In this document: one piece after another, positions 7,889-15,566 of the stretch
How the letters are laid out: each line of letters opens with the position of its first letter
How positions within the stretch are numbered: position 1 is the first letter of the stretch
NCBI GenBank assembly: GCA_013002105.1
Contig: JABDKS010000431.1
Location: forward strand, 1 to 20,786
DNA length: 20,786 nucleotides
Source: Pirellulaceae bacterium
Lineage (GTDB): Bacteria; Planctomycetota; Planctomycetia; Pirellulales; Pirellulaceae
Reading direction: 5' to 3'
Notes under the pieces: model-generated
Told to the model about the DNA's origin: nothing
The model's input: the letters and a program-made list of their open reading frames with translations, nothing else
Databases searched by the model: none
Translations under genes and position numbers: made by a program

Positions 7889-8061
7889 GATGGATCAATC
7901 CGGTGTTCTGTTTTGATGAATGTCGCGCTTGTTCGTAAATATGGAGACAAGATCCATGTTAAGCCGCGAGGTTGTCTCGGAAAAGTATCGTTCCCGATCC
8001 GCCGTATGCCGCCATTTTCCTGCAAGACGAGTATATCAACGATACCGCAACGCCACCGTAG

Positions 8062-8079
8062 AACGGACTTCAGTCCGTT
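8062..8079. repeat. Perfect short inverted repeat (hairpin)
   Basis: AACGGACT, two bases, AGTCCGTT: a perfect 8-base inverted repeat that would fold as a 7-bp stem with a TTCA tetraloop. No T-run follows on either side, so it is not a typical intrinsic terminator. It is unrelated in sequence to the GGATCTTTGAC family and may belong to another dispersed hairpin family. Confidence 0.65.
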
Positions 8080-8358
8080 GCCAAACATCCCCGACACAAC
8101 CACGCATCACCAAGCGAAGCTCATTGTGTCCCCGCCATTGCATGCACCACCGCGACAATTCTTAGGCTAGCTAACTTGACAGCGCCGCTATTCCTTAGCC
8201 GATGGGCGATACCCCGGTTGTTTTCGCAACGAACCGCGGCGATCACCGTGCGGCTATCGGGACAGGAAATCACAGCGTTCTGAAACCAAAGTGCCGCTGT
8301 CCAACGAAGCAGTGGGCCCCGACCCCATCACGCGCAAACACGAAGTCAATCATCACGC

Positions 8359-8378
8359 CCCGCTGGCAAGCTAGCCGG
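8359..8378. repeat. Imperfect short inverted repeat (hairpin)
   Basis: The sequence around CCGCTGGCAAGCTAGCCGG can fold on itself with about eight pairs and one bulged C around a small AA-centred loop. It lies some 280 bases from the other hairpin in the same gene-free stretch. It could be a decayed repeat element; function unknown. Confidence 0.4.
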
Positions 8379-8514
8379 TACCGTCCACGCCCCGGATCGC
8401 TCGCATCAATCCGCACGTTGTCGACTGCCAGATTGACCTGGATTTGTTGGGAGACGTCATACTACGATCGTGAACTCATTGACTCGCAGTTTCACGCCAC
8501 AGCAAACAGGCTTC

Positions 8515-9657
8515 ATGAAGATCGCACTTGCATTTTCCGGCGGCGGCGTGCGTGCAACGGTTTTCCACCTGGGCGTTCTTGCTCGTCTTGCCCGCCAGGA
8601 TTTGCTGGGCAACGTGACGATTCTCTCCAGCGTTTCGGGCGGAAGTCTTGCCGCGGGGCTCGTCTTTTCGACCTGCGGATACAGATGGCCAAATAGTCAC
8701 GAGTACTTGCACGATGTGGTGCCACGATGTCTATCGCTGCTGACGACAAAAAACGTGCAGCGGACCTACGTGCTGAGATCCTTGCTCCGTCCTTGGCGGC
8801 TGTTATCGGGTCGTGCTTCTGTTCTCGGCGATGCGATAGAAAGTCATTGGGGTATCACGGGATCGCTAGGGGATCTACCCATCGAACCACGCTGGATCAT
8901 CAATGCAACGTGTTACCAGACGGGCAAGAACTGGCGTTTTCAACGTGACTTGATGGGCGACTATCAAGCCAAATACATCCCCGATCCCGAATTCCGTTTG
9001 TCCCATGCCTTGGCGGCTTCCGCGGCGGTGCCGGGCTTGATTGGTCCACTGCTGATCCGATCGCGCCAACACAGGTGGTGTGAATACCAGTCCGCGATTG
9101 GAGTAGAAGGCGATTGGCAACCGATCGAACCCAAGTACAGGCATTTGCATTTGTGGGATGGTGGCGTGTACGACAACTTAGGCGTGGAGTCATTGTTCAA
9201 GCCAGGTGATGGACTATGCGACGAGGCCGATTTCTTGATCGTGTGCGATGCATCACGTCCATTGTCCAGCGAATCGCGGCAGTCACGATGGCGACCCGGC
9301 TACTTAAAAGCATCCATGCGATTGGTTGACGTTGCGACCGACCAGGTCCGAAGTCTGAGAGCGAGGATGTTGATCGAATACTTTAAGCAGAATCCGGGGA
9401 CCGGCGCGTATCTGCGTTTGGGGTCGGTGGCGACCCGAGCGAATGCACGCGGCGCGGTGGCCAACAAAGTAACGTTGTCCGATAGCGATATTCAGTTCGT
9501 AGCGCAAATCGAAACGACATTGCGTCGACTTTCGGGCAACGAATTCAGCCTGTTGTTTCGCCACGGCTTCGAAATCGCCGACACAATGCTGTCGAACTAC
9601 GGAAATCAGACACTTGCCCGCATTCCACGCGACCGCGTGTTATTCAAAGCGGCTTGA
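8515..9657 (+). CDS. Patatin-like phospholipase family protein
   Basis: Predicted lipid acyl hydrolase with a Ser-Asp catalytic dyad. From the ATG at 8515 it has 380 residues. It opens MKIALAFSGGGVRATVFHLG; SGGGVRA is the oxyanion-hole loop. The nucleophile elbow is SVSGGS with Ser41; the first Gly of the usual GxSxG is replaced by Ser, as occurs in some bacterial patatins and recalls the GLSGGS of cytosolic phospholipase A2. The second catalytic residue is Asp215 in LWDGGVYDNLGVESL. No signal peptide or clear membrane helix is present. An in-frame GTG at 8470 would add 15 residues and cannot be excluded; neither start has a strong Shine-Dalgarno, and 8515 was chosen because family members begin just before the SGGG loop. 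It is convergent with the histidine kinase gene, 59 bases away. Confidence 0.93.
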   Translation: MKIALAFSGGGVRATVFHLGVLARLARQDLLGNVTILSSVSGGSLAAGLVFSTCGYRWPNSHEYLHDVVPRCLSLLTTKNVQRTYVLRSLLRPWRLLSGRASVLGDAIESHWGITGSLGDLPIEPRWIINATCYQTGKNWRFQRDLMGDYQAKYIPDPEFRLSHALAASAAVPGLIGPLLIRSRQHRWCEYQSAIGVEGDWQPIEPKYRHLHLWDGGVYDNLGVESLFKPGDGLCDEADFLIVCDASRPLSSESRQSRWRPGYLKASMRLVDVATDQVRSLRARMLIEYFKQNPGTGAYLRLGSVATRANARGAVANKVTLSDSDIQFVAQIETTLRRLSGNEFSLLFRHGFEIADTMLSNYGNQTLARIPRDRVLFKAA

Positions 9658-9693
9658 GCGTTGCGGGCTGGAAGTCTCCTGGCAACGAACGCT
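9657..9693. terminator. Possible shared hairpin between convergent patatin and kinase genes
   Basis: AGCGTTGC at 9657-9664 can pair with the segment GCAACGAACGCT at 9682-9693 if a few bases bulge out. It lies directly after the patatin stop and before the stop of the convergent kinase gene. There is no T-run close to the stem, so this is a weak candidate. Confidence 0.25.
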
Positions 9694-9716
9694 GCGACAC
9701 GATCAACTTTTAGCGA

Positions 9717-12700
9717 TCATCGTGACGCCGGTTGCTGCCTATAATCGCTGATTGTTTTTAGCGTCATTTCGAGCGATTCATTCAGCACTGGCAGTTGTCG
9801 GCTTAGCGATGCGTCATCGGAATCCTCTGCGATCTTTTCGAGAGATTCTAAAGTTGCCGCGAGTGGCATTGCGCCGATGGACATTGCTGCACCCTTGAGC
9901 GTGTGCATGGCACGCATCACCGACTTGATGTCTGCGTTTGCGGTCGCGACTTGGATGTCGGTGTGGAGCGTTTTGCTTTCGGCTTCAAAAGTCTTGAACA
10001 ATTCGATCAGCAGACCGCGGTCATTGCCAAAAGAGTTGGACAACCGTTCCCACGCGATTGTCTCGCCGTCGGTTCGCTTTGATTCAACGATTGCGGGCTC
10101 AGTGCCCGATGTTGGATGGGAATGGGTATCCGGTGGAAAATCAATCAAATGAGAATCTGAAGGCGACGCGTCCTGCCGAATCGCTGATTCCGATTGGTGT
10201 CGATTGGCTATCGGATCGGATTCGTCGGCCGTGTTGATGTCGCGATTAGGTGCGGGGTCATTGCCAGAATCTAGCGATGTCGACTCCGGAACCTTGGGCT
10301 GGGGCGGGTCGTTGGGCGACTGAGTGTTCTGTAACAGTCCGGCGAGTGCTTCAAAAAGGAGTTCGCGACGAATTGGCTTGGGAACATAGTCATCCATGCC
10401 GGCCTCGAGGCATTGCTCGCGGTCTCCCTTCATCGCATTCGCGGTCATCGCGATGATCGGTACGTGCTGGCCGGTTGTTTCTTCGGCTTTGCGAATGGTT
10501 CTTGTGGCTTCGATCCCGTCCATGATCGGCATTTGCACATCCATCAACACGACGTCATACGAGTCTTTGCCAAGAGCATCGACTGCTTCTTCGCCATTGT
10601 TTGCGATCATCACGTCGTGGCCAAATTGAGAGAGCAGTCCCACCGCCAGTTTCTGATTTACCAGATTGTCTTCTGCAAGCAAGATTTTCAGTTTGCCGAG
10701 ATCAAAATCTGTATCCGAGCGGGGCACTTCATGGTCTTCGGGCCCATTGACGCCGAGTGCACGGACGATCGAGTCAAACAGCTCGGATTGTTTCACCGGC
10801 TTCATTAGCCGGTCGGCGATGCCCAGTTCCAGTCTACGATCCTTGTCACCCAATCGTCCGCCCGACGTGAGCATGATGACGGGTGCGTTTTCGATCAGTG
10901 CATCCTGCCGCAAACGCTGAACGAAATCAAACCCGTCTTGCCCGGGCATGTTCACATCCGTGACAACGAGGCCAAATGGTTTCCCCTCGTTTTCGGCGAA
11001 TTCGATTTCGGCGATCGCCTCATCGACCGATTCCGCGAGCACAGCTTGCATCCCCCAACTGGACAGCATTTCCTTGAGTATGAAACGGTTGGTTTCGTTA
11101 TCATCAACGATCAAGACATGGGTTCCGCCGACGATGACCACACCGCGTGATTTACTCTCCTGCACATCGTCCGGCGCAACGCCCATCATGGCTGTGAAAT
11201 AAAAGCGACTTCCCTGTCCCAGATCACTGTCAACCCAGATTGTCCCACCCATCATGCTGACAAGCCTTGACGAGATCGTCAGTCCAAGACCAGTTCCACC
11301 GAACTGGCGTGTCGTCGACGCGTCTGCTTGTTCAAACTCGCGGAAGATCGATTCGCATTTTTCCTTGGGAATCCCGATTCCCGTATCCCGAACGCAGACA
11401 CTCAGGCGGTATTCATCGTCGATCGCGGTCTGCAATTCGACTTCGACAACGACTTCACCTTTCGTCGTGAACTTAATTGCGTTGCCAACAAGATTGATAA
11501 TGATCTGACGCAGACGGCCAGGATCACCAACCAAAAATTTTGGGATTTCAGGATCGACGCGGAACGCTAGTTCGAGATTTTTGGCATGCGCACGTACCGC
11601 GAGCGCCTTCATCGTGTCACCAAGATTCTCGCGAAAATTGAATGGGATGCTGTCAATATCCAACATGCCGGCTTCGATTTTCGAAAAATCCAGGACGTCA
11701 TTGATGATCGTCATCAGCGAGTCCCCCGACTCCTGAATCATCTTCAAATAACCACGCTGCGACATATCGATTTTGGTATCTAGCAGCAGTTCCGTCATTC
11801 CGATGATGGCGTTCATTGGCGTGCGAATTTCGTGACTCATGTTGGCCAGGAATTCGCTCTTGGCTCGGTTGGCGTTATTAGCGGCATCTCGCGCCGACAT
11901 CAACTCCTCGGCGGCCAATTTCCGGCCAGTAATATTTCGGCTGATACCGACAATCCCGACGACTTCGCCTTCCGGGTTCCGCAGTGGCACCTTGGAGCTT
12001 AGATACCAATACTGGGTACCGTCAGCCTGTTGCGAACATTCCTCCTTGTCGATCATCGCTTCGCCCGACCGGACCACAATTTGATCGTCGGCGACGTAAC
12101 CGCAGGCAAGCTCGGCCGGCAGAAAATCGTAGTCTGTCTTGCCTTTGATCTGGTCAACCGATTCCAACCCAAACAGTTGCAGCACTGCAACATTGCACGT
12201 CACGAAGCGTCCGAAGCGATCCTTGACGTAAATCAAATCCGGAATATTGTCAGAAATCGTTTTCAACAAGTCGCGTTCGCGTTCCAGTTCGAGCTCCGCT
12301 CGCATCTGACTGGTCACATCTCGGGAGATTCCGAACGTTCCTATGATCAAGCCCGATGGATCGCGAAGCGGCATCTTGGTGGTCGAACACCACGTATCAC
12401 CTCGGTCCGGCCAAGTCTCTCGTTCGACTTTGCCAACAACAGCCTCGCCCGTCTCCATGATCCGACGTTCATCTGCCATCGCGTTACGGGCGTGTTCTTC
12501 GCCAAAAAAATCGGCATCGGTTTTGCCGATCGCGTCGGCCGGATCGTCCAATTGGAATAACTTCGCATGTGCGCGACTGATGCGAATGAATCGGCTCTGT
12601 TTGTCTTTGAAATAGACAGCATCAGGAACATTGTCCAGCATGGTGTCCATCAAAAACTTAGTTGACTCCAGTTCGCGCTCGGTTTGTCGATGATGACTCA

Positions 12701-13055
12701 CGTCCCAAAAAATGATTTGGATTCCGTTGACGCTGCCCGATGAAGAGTGTATCGGAACCTTCAGCACTTCCACGTATCGCCGTTTCCCTTCCGACGTCTG
12801 GTGTTCTTCGATAGCATGCGACGGCTGGCCGCTTTTCATCACGCGGTGGTCGCTGTCGGAATAGTCTTTGGCTAACGTCGCGGGAAAAAGATCAAAGTCG
12901 GTTTTACCGATGACCTCGTCGGCGGCTAACCCGAATGACCGACAAAACGCGTCGTTGGCGTATTGGATTCGGCCCTTTCGATCTTTTCGAAGGAGGTACA
13001 AAGCACCGTGGTCGAGAAGTCGGCGATGCGATTGGGTTATATCACTGTTGTCCAT
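9717..13055 (-). CDS. Soluble hybrid sensor histidine kinase: PAS x3, HisKA, HATPase, two receivers, HPt
   Basis: A 1112-residue phosphorelay protein. Three PAS domains lie at about residues 15-125, 135-250 and 262-378, each with a GKTD motif (50, 177, 305). HisKA has the phospho-acceptor His408 in SHEIRTPMNAIIGM. The ATPase domain (about 510-625) shows the N box NLVGNAIKFT, DTGIGIP and GGTGLGL. Receiver 1 (about 646-765) has Asp700 and Lys752. Receiver 2 (about 789-905) has Asp839 (LMDVQMPIMDG) and Lys893. A polar linker leads to an HPt domain with His1051 in MHTLKGAAMSIG. All phosphotransfer residues are intact. No membrane helix or signal is present, so it senses a cytoplasmic signal, perhaps through PAS ligands. 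No separate output regulator lies nearby, so the HPt must pass phosphate to a protein encoded elsewhere. The ATG at 13055 begins just before PAS1. Confidence 0.97.
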   Translation of the reverse strand: MDNSDITQSHRRLLDHGALYLLRKDRKGRIQYANDAFCRSFGLAADEVIGKTDFDLFPATLAKDYSDSDHRVMKSGQPSHAIEEHQTSEGKRRYVEVLKVPIHSSSGSVNGIQIIFWDVSHHRQTERELESTKFLMDTMLDNVPDAVYFKDKQSRFIRISRAHAKLFQLDDPADAIGKTDADFFGEEHARNAMADERRIMETGEAVVGKVERETWPDRGDTWCSTTKMPLRDPSGLIIGTFGISRDVTSQMRAELELERERDLLKTISDNIPDLIYVKDRFGRFVTCNVAVLQLFGLESVDQIKGKTDYDFLPAELACGYVADDQIVVRSGEAMIDKEECSQQADGTQYWYLSSKVPLRNPEGEVVGIVGISRNITGRKLAAEELMSARDAANNANRAKSEFLANMSHEIRTPMNAIIGMTELLLDTKIDMSQRGYLKMIQESGDSLMTIINDVLDFSKIEAGMLDIDSIPFNFRENLGDTMKALAVRAHAKNLELAFRVDPEIPKFLVGDPGRLRQIIINLVGNAIKFTTKGEVVVEVELQTAIDDEYRLSVCVRDTGIGIPKEKCESIFREFEQADASTTRQFGGTGLGLTISSRLVSMMGGTIWVDSDLGQGSRFYFTAMMGVAPDDVQESKSRGVVIVGGTHVLIVDDNETNRFILKEMLSSWGMQAVLAESVDEAIAEIEFAENEGKPFGLVVTDVNMPGQDGFDFVQRLRQDALIENAPVIMLTSGGRLGDKDRRLELGIADRLMKPVKQSELFDSIVRALGVNGPEDHEVPRSDTDFDLGKLKILLAEDNLVNQKLAVGLLSQFGHDVMIANNGEEAVDALGKDSYDVVLMDVQMPIMDGIEATRTIRKAEETTGQHVPIIAMTANAMKGDREQCLEAGMDDYVPKPIRRELLFEALAGLLQNTQSPNDPPQPKVPESTSLDSGNDPAPNRDINTADESDPIANRHQSESAIRQDASPSDSHLIDFPPDTHSHPTSGTEPAIVESKRTDGETIAWERLSNSFGNDRGLLIELFKTFEAESKTLHTDIQVATANADIKSVMRAMHTLKGAAMSIGAMPLAATLESLEKIAEDSDDASLSRQLPVLNESLEMTLKTISDYRQQPASR

Positions 13056-13706
13056 GCCATCGGGCTTCGGATTTGATTGGGGTTCGCGGCTGATTGAAAA
13101 AATCTAATCTGTGATCACGGTTCACTTGCTCTGCTGGAAGTGGCCACAACAGACAATGCATCATAATTGTTCGTAAACAGCCATGTCGGCAGCCGTTTGG
13201 AATCATCCATTTTAGTCATCTCGCGAGCAGCGAATCACAGGATTCTGGATGGGGACGATCAGTAATAGGTATTTCGCATCCCAGTCGTGAAAAACCGTCC
13301 AGCGCAAAGCTGCAGGCTACCCGATTATTTTCTCGCAACGCCTCTGACGGGATCGCTTGGACTGAAATCGCCGTTTCCATTTCATCGCGAGGGTAGCGGC
13401 ATCGATTCCGCCTGAGCAGGTTGACGCAGCGTCGATGATCGAGTCCGCATACATATGAGCGATCGGCATCGGAGAGTGGACCGGCCTCATTTCGATTGAC
13501 GACGCAGTGGTCTGAATGATCAGAGCCCCAAATGCGTAATGATCGCGGAGTGATCGAGGACGATGATTTGCGATTTTCACACGGTATTGGGCCGTGGGCG
13601 TTGTAATTGTGTTGCCCACTTGCTCGTCGCGTGATCGCCAATGCGGTACAAGTAGTACTTTCGGGTGTACATTTCAATTCACTTTCCAAGTTCGATCGAC
13701 CGCAAA
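13056..13706. other. Divergent intergenic region, no gene supported
   Basis: This 651-base stretch lies between the divergent histidine kinase and propeller genes and should hold both promoters. The reverse strand contains two overlapping open frames (13216-13689 and 13317-13619, 157 and 100 codons). Neither shows a domain, signal peptide or convincing start. The 100-codon frame (starting MGNTITTPTAQYRVKIANHR, ending in a basic tail) is the better candidate for a small hypothetical or decayed gene, but support is weak. A small GTAC-N5-GTAC inverted pair lies near 13647-13659, about 50 bases before the propeller gene. Confidence 0.5.
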
Positions 13707-15413
13707 ATGACTTTTTCTTTCAGACTCTGTATCGTTTGGTTGGCACTCTCCAGCGTCCCTGCGTTGGGTGACGACTGGCCTCGATTTCGCGGAACCGCTG
13801 GCTCTGGCGTTGCAACCGATTCGGACGCATTGCCAACTACTTGGTCACCGACTGCGAATGTCGCTTGGACGACACCGCTACCGGGTCCGGGTGCGTCCAG
13901 TCCGATCATTGTCGGCGGAAAAGTGTTCGTGACCTGCTATTCCGGTTATGGATTGTCGCAAGAGAATCCCGGCGACATCAACAATCTCGTGCGGCATCTC
14001 GTCTGCGTCGATTTAGAAACAGGCACGAAGCTTTGGCAGAAAGATGTGAAAGCGGCGTTGCCCGAAGATCCTTACTCAGGGATTGGAGTCACGGCTCACG
14101 GCTACGCGTCGCACACGCCAGCATCAGACGGAACCAACGTGTATGCCTTTTTTGGAAAAGGTGGCGTGTACGCTTTCGATATGGATGGCAAGCAATTGTG
14201 GCAAGCCGACGCGGGCAAAGAATCTGACCCGGCAAAGTGGGGGTCGTCATCAAGTCCTGTTGTCTACAACGACACCGTCATTGTCACGGCTTCGGCCGAA
14301 AGCCAGTCCATCATTGGATTGGACAAGGCAACCGGAAAAGAGCTATGGCGACAAGAGGCGAAAGGGCTCGATGGCATGTGGGGAACGCCGACGTTGGTCA
14401 CGATCAATGATGAACGCACGGATCTGGTGATGTGTGTTGCCAAGGAACTGTGGGGACTCGATCCCGAAACAGGTAAGTTGCGATGGTACGCCGATGCGAC
14501 CGGATCGCAACACGCGTACTCGAGTGTCATCGTGGACGCAAAGCGTGTGTTTGCATTCACCGGTCGTGGTGGCGGTAGCATTGCTCTGGATGCGGGCGGT
14601 AGCGGAGACATTAGCGATAGTCACACCGTATGGACGGGAACCGAAAACGCTAGTTTTGCGTCACCGGTGCGGCATCAGTCAAAACTGTACGTCGTCTCCC
14701 GTGGCGTCTTGACTGTCGTGGATGCCGAGTCCGGTGATCGGTTGCAACAAATTCGGCTCAGAGGTGCCAAGCAAACCGGCGGTCGTTTCGGTTCGCTTGA
14801 TTATCCGTCACCGGTTGTCGTAGGGGATCGTCTGTATTCTTTGAACGGAAGTGGACAGATGTTCGTGTTCTCTCTGGGCGAGTCGGTCGAGCAGTTGGCG
14901 GTCAATGAGATTACGACGGACAAGGAAACATTTTGGGGTTCGCCAGCCGTCAGCAACGGACGAATGGTTTTGCGAAGCTCCAAGAACTTGTACTGCATTG
15001 CTGACAAGGGCGACGCCGTCACGCCATCGCAAGGGGATCTGGCCCAAGCAGACGTTTCAGATCCATCAGATTCGGTCGACGAGGCACGTTCTGGCGACCG
15101 GTCGCAGGGTGGTGGACGTCCTGGTGGCGGCGGAAATGGTCGAGGACAATTCGACCCGATGAGCATGTTCAATGCTGTAGACGCCAACAAAGACGGTGCG
15201 GTGTCGATGGCTGAATTGGAGGGAAATCGGATGGCGGACCGCTTGAAGACGCTCGACAAAGATGCAGACGGTGTCATCACCAAAGACGAGTTCCGAACCG
15301 GGGTTTCGTCGCTGTTTAGTCGCGGCGGTGGTGGCGGTGGCGGAAATCATGGCAACCGAGGTGACGACGCTCGTCCCGATCGACCGCAACGCCCAACCGC
15401 TGCGGACAGTTGA
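13707..15413 (+). CDS. Secreted PQQ-type beta-propeller protein with C-terminal EF-hands
   Basis: A 568-residue exported protein. The signal peptide MTFSFRLCIVWLALSSVPALG is followed by DDWPRFRG, the common start of planctomycete PQQ-like (outer membrane assembly BamB-type) propellers. Repeated blade motifs such as ETGTKLWQKD, ATGKELWRQE and ETGKLRWYAD run to about residue 440. A Ser/Gly-rich linker leads to two canonical EF-hand loops, DANKDGAVSMAE (about 492) and DKDADGVITKDE (about 517), then a glycine run and a basic/proline tail. The calcium-binding loops look intact. The frame is open from 13665, but the ATG at 13707 places the signal peptide at the N-terminus and was chosen. The function of such proteins is mostly unknown; no quinoprotein dehydrogenase active site was recognised. 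A hairpin follows at 15459. Confidence 0.92.
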   Translation: MTFSFRLCIVWLALSSVPALGDDWPRFRGTAGSGVATDSDALPTTWSPTANVAWTTPLPGPGASSPIIVGGKVFVTCYSGYGLSQENPGDINNLVRHLVCVDLETGTKLWQKDVKAALPEDPYSGIGVTAHGYASHTPASDGTNVYAFFGKGGVYAFDMDGKQLWQADAGKESDPAKWGSSSSPVVYNDTVIVTASAESQSIIGLDKATGKELWRQEAKGLDGMWGTPTLVTINDERTDLVMCVAKELWGLDPETGKLRWYADATGSQHAYSSVIVDAKRVFAFTGRGGGSIALDAGGSGDISDSHTVWTGTENASFASPVRHQSKLYVVSRGVLTVVDAESGDRLQQIRLRGAKQTGGRFGSLDYPSPVVVGDRLYSLNGSGQMFVFSLGESVEQLAVNEITTDKETFWGSPAVSNGRMVLRSSKNLYCIADKGDAVTPSQGDLAQADVSDPSDSVDEARSGDRSQGGGRPGGGGNGRGQFDPMSMFNAVDANKDGAVSMAELEGNRMADRLKTLDKDADGVITKDEFRTGVSSLFSRGGGGGGGNHGNRGDDARPDRPQRPTAADS

Positions 15414-15458
15414 AATCGGATCGCCTGACGGAGGATGTCATTTCTCGATTACCATCAA

Positions 15459-15488
15459 CGATCGTTTCGCCGTGCAACGAAACGATCG
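15459..15488. repeat. Perfect 11-bp inverted repeat between the propeller and fucosidase genes
   Basis: CGATCGTTTCG at 15459-15469 and CGAAACGATCG at 15478-15488 are exact reverse complements across an 8-base loop. The element lies 46 bases after the propeller stop and 78 bases before the fucosidase ATG. With no T-run after it, it may be a weak terminator, an RNA-stabilising hairpin or an operator for the fucosidase gene. Confidence 0.7.
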
Positions 15489-15566
15489 ATCACGTACCAT
15501 CTCGATAGCGATTCGCAAAATCGCTCTTCACGTCCGGTCAAAAAAAAAGTGTGTTGGAATAATACT

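Larger units (their letters stand above)
7889..8514. other. Long intergenic region with short hairpins and no supported gene
   Basis: This 626-base stretch separates the divergent pirin and patatin genes. Open frames exist on both strands, but none has a recognisable motif or protein-like composition. It contains two short imperfect or perfect inverted repeats (listed separately at 8062 and 8359) and presumably the promoters of both genes, which I could not place with confidence. Confidence 0.6.

Noticed and set aside
7941..7956. GAGACAAGATCCAT resembling a repeat right arm
   Set aside because: Only about 11 bases match, with no partner arm nearby; likely chance.
8202..8696. 164-codon plus-strand frame upstream of and overlapping the patatin gene
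   Set aside because: Arg/Pro/Ser-rich, no domain, and its 3' half is a shadow of the patatin frame.
13216..13689. 157- and 100-codon reverse frames upstream of the propeller gene
   Set aside because: No recognisable domain, start or ribosome site; kept only as a note in the intergenic entry.
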